From positions 1 to 64,000 of the forward strand of contig NZ_AYTW01000036.1 in the NCBI RefSeq assembly GCF_002752635.1: DNA of 64,000 nucleotides, in the 5' to 3' direction. Both the position numbers and the translations under genes were made by a program. The stretch is from Mesotoga sp. Brook.08.105.5.1. GTDB lineage: Bacteria; Thermotogota; Thermotogae; Petrotogales; Kosmotogaceae. Shown piece by piece: positions 17,704 to 27,158 of this stretch (the stretch's first letter is position 1; the number at the start of each line of letters is the position of its first letter). Below the pieces are notes generated by a model. It had not been told where the DNA came from. It made no database searches and saw only the letters and a program-made list of their open reading frames with translations.

Positions 17704-18727
17704 GATTCTTAGTCAGATAAATGACGACCAGGATAAAACTAATAAGGACGGTCTTCCGTTTGTTTCAGACCTGCGCCCGGGAAGTTCTGTCCTTTCAATA
17801 TTTAAGGTTCATTCTAAGAGAATTCAGGAGGCTCGAGATGGGAAGAAATTCCTTCTTCTCACTCTTTCTGACAAGACAGGCGCGATAAGAGCTATCGATT
17901 GGTTCAACGCAGAGCACAACGATGACACTCTGGAACAGGGAACCGTTGTAAGAATCTCGGGGCGGGTAGTTGTATATGAAGATAGGCAGCAGCTGAATCT
18001 TGATTCGGAAGGTATTCAAGTTCTAGAAATCGGACAGTATGATCCCGAAAGATTCATGGCTGTAACAACCAAAGATATCCCGCAGATGTATGATGAACTT
18101 TTGGGTCTTATAAACAATATGAGTGAAGAGCATATCAAGGCCTTGCTGAGAGATATCTTCGAAAACGATAAGAAGTTCATTGAGAAGTTCATTATCTCCC
18201 CTGCAGCGGCAAAGGTACACCATGCTTACAAGGGTGGTCTTCTGGAGCATACAATGTCTGTTGCAGAGCTTTGCGTTTTCTTCGCAACGAAGTACAGTGA
18301 TTCTATAGACGGGGATCTTCTGATAGCAGGTGCATTGCTGCATGATATAGGCAAAGTTTATGAATACGCGGTAACGCCTGCCGGAATCGATCGAACTAAC
18401 GACGGTGAGCTTGTTGGTCATATCGCTATGGGAATTGAGATGGTAGGCAGAGCAATAGCGAAGATACAGGGCTTCCCGCGCTATCTTCAAACCGAGATCA
18501 AACATCTTCTTCTATCTCATCACGGAGAGATGGAGTGGGGTTCCCCTGTTATTCCAAAGACAACTGAAGCGATTGTTCTTCACATGGCCGACGACCTCGA
18601 TTCCAAAGTTGCCCAGTTTCGTGAGATTGAAGAGAGAGAATTCAACGGGTCAACGGCTTCTTGGAGCAACTATGATCGTTTTCTGAATAGAAGGGTCTTC
18701 ATGAAGAACAGAAGATCAGGTGACTGA
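17675..18727 (+). CDS. OB-fold and HD-domain nuclease, YhaM-like
   Basis: A 350-aa protein with two parts. Residues about 25-130 are an OB-fold nucleic-acid-binding domain (LLLTLSDKTGAIRAIDWF, GTVVRISGRVVVYEDRQQL). Residues about 165-335 are an HD phosphohydrolase domain with HHAYKGGLLEHTMSVAELC, GALLHDIGKVYEY (the HD pair), LLLSHHGEMEWGSPVIP and HMADDLDSKV. This is the architecture of YhaM 3'-to-5' exoribonucleases, which trim short RNAs and take part in mRNA turnover. It overlaps the end of alr and is followed by topA after 18 bases. The family call is firm; the exact substrate is inferred from Bacillus and Staphylococcus YhaM. Confidence 0.88.
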   Translation: MKLRDIIGNEILSQINDDQDKTNKDGLPFVSDLRPGSSVLSIFKVHSKRIQEARDGKKFLLLTLSDKTGAIRAIDWFNAEHNDDTLEQGTVVRISGRVVVYEDRQQLNLDSEGIQVLEIGQYDPERFMAVTTKDIPQMYDELLGLINNMSEEHIKALLRDIFENDKKFIEKFIISPAAAKVHHAYKGGLLEHTMSVAELCVFFATKYSDSIDGDLLIAGALLHDIGKVYEYAVTPAGIDRTNDGELVGHIAMGIEMVGRAIAKIQGFPRYLQTEIKHLLLSHHGEMEWGSPVIPKTTEAIVLHMADDLDSKVAQFREIEEREFNGSTASWSNYDRFLNRRVFMKNRRSGD

Positions 18728-18745
18728 GGAATTGGGAGTGATATC

Positions 18746-20965
18746 TTGCCTGACAAGCTTGTTATAGTTGAGTCGCCCGCAAAGGCGAAGACGATTGGTA
18801 GATACTTGGGAAAAAACTACGAAGTTGCAGCTTCAAAGGGACATGTTAGGGATCTCCCCGAATCTAATCTCGGATTGAATCCTGAGAATTTCGAACCCAC
18901 ATATGAAGTCCTGAAAGGGAAGGAAAAAGTTGTACAGGAACTCAAAAAGAAGTCAAAAGGCAAGAAAGTCTTTCTGGCTTCTGACCTTGACCGTGAAGGA
19001 GAGGCTATTGCGTGGCATATTTCAGAGCTTCTTGGCCTTCCCAGAGATGAAAAGAACAGGATAGTCTTCAACGAGATTACTGAATCTGCAATAAAGAGCG
19101 CAATTCTTAGTCCAAGAAATATCGACATGTCAAAGGTTGAAGCTCAAGTAGCTAGAAGGGTTCTGGACAGAATTGTGGGCTACAAGATAAGCCCGCTTCT
19201 ATGGAGAACTATGACTAAGGGTTTGAGCGCCGGCAGAGTTCAGTCGGTGGCTCTGAAGTTAATGGTTGAGCTTGAGAAGAAGATCGCAGTCTTTGTTCCG
19301 CACAGATTTTTCAAGATTTTTGCTAAGACTGCCGAGGATCGGTTCGCTCTTTCGCAAATTGAAGGAAAGAAGTTTAACAACAAATCCGTGACTACTGAAG
19401 AAAAGAGAGATGAGATCATTGAAGAGCTCTCGAAAAGCGTTCTCCGTGTTAAGGATGTTAAGAAACGAACTTCCAAGAGAAGCGCTCCGATGCCTTTTAT
19501 TACTTCAACTCTTCAACAAAGCGCGAATGGGGAGCTAGGATGGAGCGCCAGCAAGACCATGAAAGTTGCTCAACAGCTGTATGAAGGAATTGAGACGGAT
19601 CAGGGCCAGATAGCCTTCATCACATACATGAGAACAGACTCCACAAGGATTTCGAGTCAGGCAAGAGATAAGGCAGTAGAGATAATCAGCAACAGCTTCG
19701 GAAGCGAATACGTCGGTCCCGTTAGATCAGGCGGTAAAGGTAAGAAAATTCAGGATGCTCATGAAGCGATCAGACCAACATATCCCGAAAATGATCCGGA
19801 GATGGCCAAGAAGCTACTGTCAGGAGATAATCTCCGTCTCTATGTCCTAATATGGAATAGATTCATTGCTTCTCAGATGGCGAGTGCAGAGTATGCGGTG
19901 ACAGATGTTGAATTGGCTGACGAAAGCGGCAAGTACATTCTGAGTTTGACCGGAGAAAGAAAACTATTCGACGGGTTTGAAAGGATTATCTCAAGATCCT
20001 CAAAGAGCGAAATTGGCCACGACTACAAAAAGGGAGAATTAGTCAAGCCTTCCAAACTAGAATGGGAAGAGGATACAACCAAACCGCCTTCCAGATTCAG
20101 TGAGGCCTCCCTGGTTAAAGAACTTGAGAAGAGAGGTATAGGGCGTCCGTCAACATATGCAACGATAATTTCCACACTTCTCGACAGGAAATATGTGCTG
20201 AGACAATCTAGAGAACTAAGACCGACATTGCTGGGCTCTATTGTTAATGAGTTCTTAAACGAGTATTTTCCGGATGTTGTTAACACGAATTTCACAGCAA
20301 ACATGGAAGAAGAACTCGATGGTGTTGAAAACGGATCAAAAAAGTGGCGAGATGTTGTTCACGATTTCTATGAAGGTTTTAGAATAGATCTTGATCAGAT
20401 TGACAAGAAGATCAAGAAGGGAGAGCTAAGAATCGAATTCGAGACCGATAGGGAGTGTTCTTGCGGCGGAGCCTTCAAGGTTGTATTCGGAAGGTACGGC
20501 GGATATCTTAAGTGTCAGTCTTGCGACAAAAACGAGTCTGTGGACATGACGTCCTTCACCTGTGTTATCGATGGAAAAGTTCTTCTGAAAGATGTTGCCC
20601 CGAATCAGAAATTAGAAGTTGAGATAGATGAAAGCTGTCCCGAATGCGGATCCAATTTGGTTAAGAGAAAAGGAAGATACGGAGAATTCATTGCCTGTTC
20701 TGCCTATCCGAAATGCAAGTACACAAGGAACGTCAGGATTGATGCACATTGCCCGAAATGCGGCGGGGTTGTTGAAAAGCTTAGAAGCAAGAAGGGGAAA
20801 AACTACTACAAGTGTTCCAGTTGTGGGGAAATGTTCTGGAACGAACCTACAGAAGAGAAGTGCGAGATCTGTGGCTCCAATCTCTTCCTCAAGGTGAAGC
20901 GAGGCGGAAAGAGAGTCAAGTACTGTGAAAACTGCAAGAAGGAATTCGAGGTGGGAGAAGCTTGA
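18746..20965 (+). CDS. topA: DNA topoisomerase I
   Basis: Type IA topoisomerase that relaxes negative supercoils, 739 aa. The Toprim domain opens with VIVESPAKAKTIGRYLG, and its metal triad lies in ASDLDREGEAIAWHI. The active-site tyrosine is in FITYMRTDSTRIS (about residue 291), and RGIGRPSTYATI is the conserved cleavage-domain block. The C-terminus (about 570-739) has four cysteine-rich zinc ribbons: CSCGG...CQSC, CPECGSN...C...C, CPKCGG...CSSC and CEICGSN...CENC. The start is TTG 18746 behind GGGAGTGAT. The stop overlaps the ddl ATG by one base (TGATG). Length and domains are normal for Thermotogota. Confidence 0.97.
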   Translation: MPDKLVIVESPAKAKTIGRYLGKNYEVAASKGHVRDLPESNLGLNPENFEPTYEVLKGKEKVVQELKKKSKGKKVFLASDLDREGEAIAWHISELLGLPRDEKNRIVFNEITESAIKSAILSPRNIDMSKVEAQVARRVLDRIVGYKISPLLWRTMTKGLSAGRVQSVALKLMVELEKKIAVFVPHRFFKIFAKTAEDRFALSQIEGKKFNNKSVTTEEKRDEIIEELSKSVLRVKDVKKRTSKRSAPMPFITSTLQQSANGELGWSASKTMKVAQQLYEGIETDQGQIAFITYMRTDSTRISSQARDKAVEIISNSFGSEYVGPVRSGGKGKKIQDAHEAIRPTYPENDPEMAKKLLSGDNLRLYVLIWNRFIASQMASAEYAVTDVELADESGKYILSLTGERKLFDGFERIISRSSKSEIGHDYKKGELVKPSKLEWEEDTTKPPSRFSEASLVKELEKRGIGRPSTYATIISTLLDRKYVLRQSRELRPTLLGSIVNEFLNEYFPDVVNTNFTANMEEELDGVENGSKKWRDVVHDFYEGFRIDLDQIDKKIKKGELRIEFETDRECSCGGAFKVVFGRYGGYLKCQSCDKNESVDMTSFTCVIDGKVLLKDVAPNQKLEVEIDESCPECGSNLVKRKGRYGEFIACSAYPKCKYTRNVRIDAHCPKCGGVVEKLRSKKGKNYYKCSSCGEMFWNEPTEEKCEICGSNLFLKVKRGGKRVKYCENCKKEFEVGEA

Positions 20966-21876
20966 TGCAGCGAAGGGTTGCCGTTGTTTACGGCGGGCTT
21001 TCTAATGAGAGAAACGTTTCGATTAAGAGCGGAATGAACGTAGTAACTTCTCTTGAGAAGCTCGGTGTGGAAGTAGTGCCCTTTGATCTCAGAAGGGAGA
21101 CGATTCCTGCTCTTCTTACTTTAAAGGTAGACCTCATGTTTTTGGCTCTACATGGTAAGTTCGGTGAAGATGGGACGCTTCAGGGTATGCTAGAGCTGGC
21201 AGAAATGCCCTACACCGGCTCTGATTCCAGGACCAGTTCAATTTGCTTCGACAAGGAGATTACATACAGGCTTGTCAGGGATATCGTCGATCTGCCCGTA
21301 TGGAGAAGAATTGGCGGCGAGGTCGATCTTGAGGGGTGGGAGACATTTCCCTGTGTGGTGAAGCCGGTAAGAGAAGGATCGAGCATCGGCGTATTCATCT
21401 GTGACGACCTTGCGGTATTGAAGGAAAGAACAAGGGAACTTCTTGGCACTTACGATTTTCTTCTCCTTGAAGAATACGTAGAAGGAAGAGAAATCACCAT
21501 ATCTATCATTGATTCGGAAGATGACCATATGGTTCTTCCGATTCTAGAGATAAGACCGAAGAGACGTTTTTATGATTATGAAGCTAAATACACGGCAGGG
21601 TTGACGGATTTTGTGGTCCCGGCTCCAATGAATAATGACGTGTATGAAACGATTATCGAAAAGTCTGCTGCAATCTACGATCTTCTCGGATGCAAGGATC
21701 TTGCCAGAATTGATGGAATACTGAGGGATGAGATTTTCTTCTTTCTCGAGGTAAATACTATACCTGGAATGACTGACCTGAGCGATCTTCCTATGTCTGC
21801 CAGGGCTGCGGGTATGTCTTTCGAGGACATTGTTCGGGGAGTGATTGAGTCTGCTGAGAAGAGGAACAGGAGGTAA
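20965..21876 (+). CDS. ddl: D-alanine--D-alanine ligase
   Basis: ATP-grasp ligase making D-Ala-D-Ala for peptidoglycan precursors, 303 aa. [19 protein letters not shown] is the N-terminal signature (the Ser-Glu pair of Ddl). [27 protein letters not shown] is the second. [14 protein letters not shown] binds ATP and [26 protein letters not shown] carries the metal ligands. The chain is slightly short (usual about 305-360), as in other Thermotogota. The ATG overlaps the topA stop, so translation is coupled. It works with alr upstream; hslV follows 3 bases later. Confidence 0.96.
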   Translation: MQRRVAVVYGGLSNERNVSIKSGMNVVTSLEKLGVEVVPFDLRRETIPALLTLKVDLMFLALHGKFGEDGTLQGMLELAEMPYTGSDSRTSSICFDKEITYRLVRDIVDLPVWRRIGGEVDLEGWETFPCVVKPVREGSSIGVFICDDLAVLKERTRELLGTYDFLLLEEYVEGREITISIIDSEDDHMVLPILEIRPKRRFYDYEAKYTAGLTDFVVPAPMNNDVYETIIEKSAAIYDLLGCKDLARIDGILRDEIFFFLEVNTIPGMTDLSDLPMSARAAGMSFEDIVRGVIESAEKRNRR

Positions 21877-21878
21877 TC

Positions 21879-22424
21879 ATGAAGACGATGCACGGTACAA
21901 CGATACTGGTTCTGAGAAGAAACGGAAATACTGTTATGGTAGGAGATGGTCAGATCACGATCGGAGATACAGTGATGAAAGGCACAGCCAGAAAAGTAAG
22001 GAAGCTTGGCGATGGAGCGGTATTAGCGGGTTTCGCGGGTTCTGTAGCCGACGCAATGACTCTCTTCGAGAAATTCGAGGAAAAGCTCAAGGAAGTCAAC
22101 TCAAATCTTAAGAGAGCAGCCGTGAATCTTGCTAAGGAGTGGAGAACAAACAAGATTCTTAAGAACCTTCAGGCTCTTCTACTCGTTGCTGACAAAGAGA
22201 GCATTCTTCTCGTATCTGGAAATGGCGAAGTGATAGAGCCCGACGAAGAAGTGCTGGCAATTGGTTCTGGCGGTTCTTACGCACTTGCTGCTGCAAGAGC
22301 TCTGATGAGGAATAGCGATCTCGATGCAGAAGAGATAGCAAGGAGGTCAATGACTATAGCCAGTGAGATATGCATCTACACCAACACGAATTTCACTCTG
22401 GAAACACTTGGAGGAGATAAGTAA
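21879..22424 (+). CDS. hslV: HslUV protease, peptidase subunit HslV
   Basis: Proteasome-like peptidase of the ATP-dependent HslUV (ClpYQ) complex, 181 aa. The catalytic residue is the Thr following Gly in [13 protein letters not shown]; four residues must be removed to expose it. [25 protein letters not shown] is the family block, and [16 protein letters not shown] is the conserved helix. [10 protein letters not shown] lies at the C-terminus that docks with HslU. Ribosome site AGGAGG. The stop overlaps the hslU start by 1 base. Confidence 0.97.
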   Translation: MKTMHGTTILVLRRNGNTVMVGDGQITIGDTVMKGTARKVRKLGDGAVLAGFAGSVADAMTLFEKFEEKLKEVNSNLKRAAVNLAKEWRTNKILKNLQALLLVADKESILLVSGNGEVIEPDEEVLAIGSGGSYALAAARALMRNSDLDAEEIARRSMTIASEICIYTNTNFTLETLGGDK

Positions 22425-23812
22425 TGAAGAGAGAAGAATTGGATGAGTTGACTCCAAAGAGAATAGTCGAAGAACTCGATAAGTATATAGTAGGTCAAGA
22501 CAAGGCTAAGAGAGCTGTCGCAGTAGCCATGAGAAATAGGATCCGTAGACAGAAACTTCCTGAAGAGATGCGAAAAGACGTAATACCAAAGAACATACTT
22601 ATGATGGGCCCTACGGGGGTTGGCAAGACTGAAATAGCAAGAAGACTGGCGGAGTTGACTGGTTCTCCGTTTACTAAGGTCGAAGCAACTAGGTTCACGG
22701 AAGTTGGTTATGTTGGAAAGAATGTTGAGTCGATAATAAGGGAGCTCGTTGAAGTCGGGGTCAATATGGTCAAGCAGGAGAAGATCAGCGAGGTTGAGGG
22801 GAAGGCGATCTTCCAGGTTGAGGAGAGAATCCTTGAAGCCCTGGTTCCCGGTCCTCAGACGAAAGGAAGTGGACCGAGGAACATTCTTGAGTTATTTCAG
22901 GGACAACAGCAGTCTAAACCCAGTCAGGAGGAACTTGAAAGAATAAAGGACCGCAGGGAAGACTATAGAGAGAGATTGAGAAGCGGAGATCTTGAAGATC
23001 TCGATATTGAGGTTGAGATAGAGGATCACAGTCAACCGATGATAATGATTCCCGGTATGGAAGACATGGGAATCGATATGTCGGGTGTTCTGGGAGGTAT
23101 GGTGCCGAAGAAGACGAAAAAGAGGAGAATGAGAATTGTCGATGCTCGAAGGGCACTCTTACCGGTTGAAGCTGAAAAACTTCTTGATATGGATAAGGTC
23201 ATAGCAGAAGCGATTGAAAGAGTTCAAAATAGAGGAATTGTATTCATTGATGAGATAGACAAGATAACTTTCCGAAGCGGTTCCCATGGACCAGATGTCT
23301 CTCGCGAGGGTGTTCAGAGGGATTTACTGCCGATCATTGAGGGAACAACTGTCACAACCAAACATGGCCAGATAAGAACCGATTACATACTTTTCATTGC
23401 GGCAGGAGCTTTTCATGCGGCAAAACCCTCTGATTTGATACCTGAATTTCAGGGAAGGTTTCCTATAAGAGTTGAGCTTGACGCGTTGACCCAGGGGGAT
23501 TTCTTAAGAATCCTGGTTGAGCCTAAGAATGCAATAACGAAACAATACGTTGCTTTGCTGGAAACTGAAGGTGTAGAAGTAAAGTTCACCGAAGATGGCC
23601 TCAATGAGATAGCCAGGGTATCCCACAATCTTAATGAAAGTATAGAGAACATAGGAGCTAGAAGATTATACACGGTTGTTGAGAAGGTTCTAGAAGAGGT
23701 ATCGTTTAAGGCTCCGGACGTTAGTGATGAAGTTCTTATTGATTTGAAGTATGTTGATGAAAGAATCGGCGAAATCGCGGCCGACGAGGATCTCAGTGCT
23801 TTCATTTTGTGA
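22424..23812 (+). CDS. hslU: HslUV protease, ATPase subunit HslU
   Basis: AAA+ unfoldase partner of HslV, 462 aa. The N-terminus LTPKRIVEELDKYIVGQDKAK is characteristic. Walker A is GPTGVGKTEIARRLA, and the pore motif GYVGKNVES follows. The I-domain (about 110-240) contains an acidic helical stretch and PMIMIPGMEDMG. Walker B is GIVFIDEIDKI, and the sensor 2 region is NIGARRLYTVVEKVLEE. The C-terminus EDLSAFIL is the conserved tail that inserts into HslV. It is translationally coupled to hslV and dprA. Confidence 0.97.
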   Translation: MKREELDELTPKRIVEELDKYIVGQDKAKRAVAVAMRNRIRRQKLPEEMRKDVIPKNILMMGPTGVGKTEIARRLAELTGSPFTKVEATRFTEVGYVGKNVESIIRELVEVGVNMVKQEKISEVEGKAIFQVEERILEALVPGPQTKGSGPRNILELFQGQQQSKPSQEELERIKDRREDYRERLRSGDLEDLDIEVEIEDHSQPMIMIPGMEDMGIDMSGVLGGMVPKKTKKRRMRIVDARRALLPVEAEKLLDMDKVIAEAIERVQNRGIVFIDEIDKITFRSGSHGPDVSREGVQRDLLPIIEGTTVTTKHGQIRTDYILFIAAGAFHAAKPSDLIPEFQGRFPIRVELDALTQGDFLRILVEPKNAITKQYVALLETEGVEVKFTEDGLNEIARVSHNLNESIENIGARRLYTVVEKVLEEVSFKAPDVSDEVLIDLKYVDERIGEIAADEDLSAFIL

Positions 23813-24831
23813 TGGATAGACTAGAATATGCTGCAATTGCGCTTTCGGGCGACTTCAACCCTTCTGAAATGGAGAAGATAGAGAGTTCTGGATTCGATAG
23901 CTCTCTGCTTTTTCGTTCGCCAATAGAATTGAATAGAAACAAACTGAAGAATTTCGCAAGGAATTTCTCCAGTGTTATTAGAACTCTTTCAACATACGGC
24001 AACTTCATAACTCACAGGGATGAGGAGTATCCCGATTCTCTGAAGCACATCTTCGAACCGCCTTCAGTGCTTTTCTTTCGGGGAAAAGTCTCATTGCTCG
24101 ATTCAAAAAGCGTCTTAGCGGTTGTCGGATCAAGGAAGGCCGACAAGTACGGAACTTCAGTTGCCAGAGAGTACTCAAGGTTGCTTTCCGAAAGAGGAAT
24201 CACGATAGTCAGCGGTCTTGCTGTCGGAATAGATGCCGAAGCTCACATTGGTGCTCTTGACGGATCTGGAACGACTGTAGGTGTTTTGGGAACGGGAATC
24301 GACGTCTATTACCCTGCGTCAAACAGCTCTCTTATCAGATCGGTCATGGAAAAAGGTTGCGTAATTTCGGAGTATCTGCCTGGAACGCCCCCCTTGAAAC
24401 AGAATTTCCCAAGAAGGAATAGAATAATTGCCGGTCTAGCTAGGGCGGTCTTAGTGGTACAGGCGACTATACGAAGTGGCTCCTTGATCACCGCTAGGCT
24501 CGCGCTTGAAAATGGAAGAGATGTCTACGCTGTTCCCGGGGATATCAACCGAAAGAACTCTGAGGGAACAAACTGGCTCATAAAGAATGGTGCAAAGCTC
24601 GTTGCGGAATTCGGTGACGTAATTGAAGAATTCCCTGAGATTGACATTGGAGAGTTACACGAAGGGAGTGTAGATTCAGAGGTTCTAGAAGTTCTCGGAA
24701 CCGGTTCCCTAACGTTTGGAGAGCTTCTTCTCAAAACGAAACTACCTAGCAAAGATTTGATAGTTGAGTTAACGAACCTTCAACTCGAAGGTTACGTTTA
24801 TGAGGAAAACGGGCGATGGAATAGAACTTAG
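23812..24831 (+). CDS. dprA: DNA-processing protein DprA
   Basis: Single-strand DNA-binding protein that loads RecA onto incoming DNA in natural transformation, 339 aa. The Rossmann-like core carries VVGSRKADKYGTSVA, ITIVSGLAVGIDAEAHIGAL, GVLGTGIDVYYPASN and FPRRNRIIAGLARAVLVV, all standard DprA blocks. The C-terminal segment (about 285-339) looks like the DprA winged helix. ATG 23812 overlaps the hslU stop (TGATG); a GTG codon directly before it is an alternative. DprA presence is consistent with DNA uptake, but no com genes are in this window. Confidence 0.95.
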   Translation: MDRLEYAAIALSGDFNPSEMEKIESSGFDSSLLFRSPIELNRNKLKNFARNFSSVIRTLSTYGNFITHRDEEYPDSLKHIFEPPSVLFFRGKVSLLDSKSVLAVVGSRKADKYGTSVAREYSRLLSERGITIVSGLAVGIDAEAHIGALDGSGTTVGVLGTGIDVYYPASNSSLIRSVMEKGCVISEYLPGTPPLKQNFPRRNRIIAGLARAVLVVQATIRSGSLITARLALENGRDVYAVPGDINRKNSEGTNWLIKNGAKLVAEFGDVIEEFPEIDIGELHEGSVDSEVLEVLGTGSLTFGELLLKTKLPSKDLIVELTNLQLEGYVYEENGRWNRT

Positions 24832-24845
24832 CCGTTTTGAGCTGG

Positions 24846-24851
24846 TATAAT
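24846..24851 (+). promoter_or_regulatory. -10 box upstream of fba
   Basis: TGGTATAAT forms an extended -10 (TG at 24843-24844, TATAAT at 24846-24851), 43 bases before the aldolase ATG and just after the dprA stop. No strong -35 is visible, as often with extended -10 promoters. Confidence 0.65.
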
Positions 24852-24894
24852 CTTGATGAAATGTTGATCTAGAGACGAGATTGGAGGGAGAAAA

Positions 24895-25839
24895 ATGCCT
24901 TACGTTAACACAAAACTGATACTTGATAGGGCTAACAAAGAATCCTACGCGGTACCAGCACTAAATATCAACAATCTAGAATTCCTTCAAGCGATTATCG
25001 ATGCTGGAGTTGAAGAGCGCTCTCCAGTGATAATCGAAACCTCTGAAGGTGCAATCAAGTATGCAGGAAACGGCAATGTTATGCTGGGAGCAAGGCTTTT
25101 TGTTTCGATGGTAAGGAGTTATGCGGAGACCGTCGATATTCCAGTTTCACTACATGTCGATCATGGAAAGAACTTCAAAATACTCATGGCCGCCATTCAG
25201 GCAGGCTATTCTTCTATAATGATTGATGCTTCCGAATTTCCCTTTGAGAAGAACGTTATAGAGACGAAGAAAATGGTGGAAATTGCCCACAGTCTTGGAG
25301 TATCGGTTGAAGCGGAACTCGGCAGATTGGTTGGGATAGAGGACAATGTTGTGGTTGAGTCCCATGAAGCGGCTCTTGTCGATCCCAAGGAGGCAGAGCA
25401 GTTTGTTAAAGAGACTGGGGTGGACTTTCTTGCTCCTGCTATAGGAACTAGCCATGGGGCCTTTAAGTTCAAAGGAGAAGCGAGACTTGACTTTGAGAGA
25501 CTGAAGATGGTTAAGAAGCTTACCGGTATTCCTCTTGTTCTACATGGAGCTTCGAGCGTTCCCAAGGAGGTCAAGGACCTGGCCGAGGAGTATGGAGCTG
25601 ACTTCAAAGGGGCAAAGGGAGTTCCTGGCGAGATTCTTGCTGAATCAGTGAAATTCGGAATAAACAAAGTTAACACAGATACAGATTTGAGAATGGCTTT
25701 CATCGCTTCGTTGAGAGAGTTTCTTGCAAAGAATCCTGGGGAGTTTGATCCGAGGAAATACTTCAAGACACCGAAAGAACTGGTCAAGAATGTGATAAGG
25801 GAAAGGTTGAGACTTCTAGGATGTTCTAATAAAGCATAA
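24895..25839 (+). CDS. fba: class II fructose-bisphosphate aldolase
   Basis: Zinc-dependent aldolase of glycolysis that splits fructose-1,6-bisphosphate into DHAP and GAP, 314 aa. SYAVPALNINNLEFLQAII is the N-terminal block. LHVDHGKNF carries the first zinc His and the catalytic Asp. SIMIDASEFPFEKNV, VEAELGRLVGIED and LAPAIGTSHGAFKF follow, and LVLHGASSVPKE carries another zinc His and the DHAP phosphate site. KVNTDTDLRMAF is the C-terminal block. ATG with GGAGGG. The next gene, ackA, follows after 13 bases, so a glycolytic enzyme and an ATP-yielding fermentation enzyme are cotranscribed. Confidence 0.96.
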   Translation: MPYVNTKLILDRANKESYAVPALNINNLEFLQAIIDAGVEERSPVIIETSEGAIKYAGNGNVMLGARLFVSMVRSYAETVDIPVSLHVDHGKNFKILMAAIQAGYSSIMIDASEFPFEKNVIETKKMVEIAHSLGVSVEAELGRLVGIEDNVVVESHEAALVDPKEAEQFVKETGVDFLAPAIGTSHGAFKFKGEARLDFERLKMVKKLTGIPLVLHGASSVPKEVKDLAEEYGADFKGAKGVPGEILAESVKFGINKVNTDTDLRMAFIASLREFLAKNPGEFDPRKYFKTPKELVKNVIRERLRLLGCSNKA

Positions 25840-25852
25840 ACGGGGGTGTCAA

Positions 25853-27082
25853 ATGAAGATTCTTGTAATCAATTGCGGCTCGTCCTCAATCAAGTACCAG
25901 CTTCTCGATGCCGCAAGTGAAAATGTTCTGGCAAAAGGTCTACTCGAAAGAATAGGAATTCCTGGATCCAAACTGACTCACAAGAAGAGCGACCAGAAGT
26001 TTGAGTTCGAGAACGACATTGCCGACCACACTGAAGGCCTAGAACTTATAATAGAAGTTTTGCAGGCTGAGAAGACTGGAGTTGTGAAAGACATTAACGA
26101 GATTGAAGCGGTAGGTCATCGTGTAGTCCACGGTGGTGAAAGATTTGCTTCTTCAGTGCTCATTGACGATGAAGTGATAAAGGAAATAGAATCCAACAAC
26201 TTCCTTGCACCTCTTCATAATCCGGCGAACATAGAAGGGATCGTTGCTGCAAAGAAGATCCTTCCATCGGTTCCTCAAGTGGGCGTCTTTGATACGGCAT
26301 TCCATCAATCAATGCCCGAATCCTCTTACCTTTACGCAATACCTTATGGTCTGTATAGGAAGTATAAAATAAGAAGATACGGCTTCCATGGCACAAGCCA
26401 CAGATACGTTTCGGAAAGGGTTGCATCCATTCTAGGGAAACCACTCAAGGAGCTAAAGATAATAACTGCTCACATAGGCAATGGCGCTTCGATCACAGCC
26501 GTTAAGAATGGCAGATCTTTCGATACTTCAATGGGGTTCACGCCTCTTGAGGGATTGGTTATGGGAACTCGCTCTGGAGATATTGATCCTGCAATAGTGC
26601 CTTTCTTGCAAGAACAAGAAGGGCTCTCACCTGGCGAAGTCAACAATCTGCTAAACAAGGAAAGCGGTATGTACGGACTCACAGACAGGCAGTTCAGTGA
26701 TATGAGAGACATTGAGATGCGCGCAATTGATAATGAACCTCTGTGTAAACGAGCTCATGACGTATATGAGCACAGATTGGCTAAGTACATTGGTGCTTAT
26801 GCAGCCGCTATGAACGGAGTCGATGCAATAGTCTTCACAGCTGGAGTCGGAGAAAACAGCGCATATCTGAGAGCCAATATCATAAATAAGTATCTTGGCC
26901 ACCTTGGGATATCTCTTGACGAAGAAAACAACAGAGCCAGGGGAAAGGAAGTAATGATTTCAACTGCAGACTCTAGAGTCAAGGTTTTTGTGATTCCTAC
27001 GAACGAAGAACTCGTTATTGCAAGGGATACAAGTAAGATAGTTAAGAACGGACTTAAGGAACTGAAACTTTGGGAAGACTGA
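25853..27082 (+). CDS. ackA: acetate kinase
   Basis: Converts acetyl phosphate and ADP to acetate and ATP, the energy-conserving end step of sugar fermentation, 409 aa. ILVINCGSSSIKYQLLDA is the N-terminal phosphate-binding signature, and AVGHRVVHGGERF the second. FDTAFHQSMPE, YGFHGTSHRYVS and ITAHIGNGASI form the active site, and TAGVGENSAYLR closes it. Length is typical. No phosphotransacetylase gene lies in the window. It is preceded by fba and followed after 76 bases by a cNMP-fold gene. Confidence 0.97.
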   Translation: MKILVINCGSSSIKYQLLDAASENVLAKGLLERIGIPGSKLTHKKSDQKFEFENDIADHTEGLELIIEVLQAEKTGVVKDINEIEAVGHRVVHGGERFASSVLIDDEVIKEIESNNFLAPLHNPANIEGIVAAKKILPSVPQVGVFDTAFHQSMPESSYLYAIPYGLYRKYKIRRYGFHGTSHRYVSERVASILGKPLKELKIITAHIGNGASITAVKNGRSFDTSMGFTPLEGLVMGTRSGDIDPAIVPFLQEQEGLSPGEVNNLLNKESGMYGLTDRQFSDMRDIEMRAIDNEPLCKRAHDVYEHRLAKYIGAYAAAMNGVDAIVFTAGVGENSAYLRANIINKYLGHLGISLDEENNRARGKEVMISTADSRVKVFVIPTNEELVIARDTSKIVKNGLKELKLWED

Positions 27083-27158
27083 AAGGCGATGAAGGATTAT
27101 AAGGGAAATTGTTCTAGAGGGAGATACGAAACTTGCAGGTCGTGGTGAGAAGGCAGAC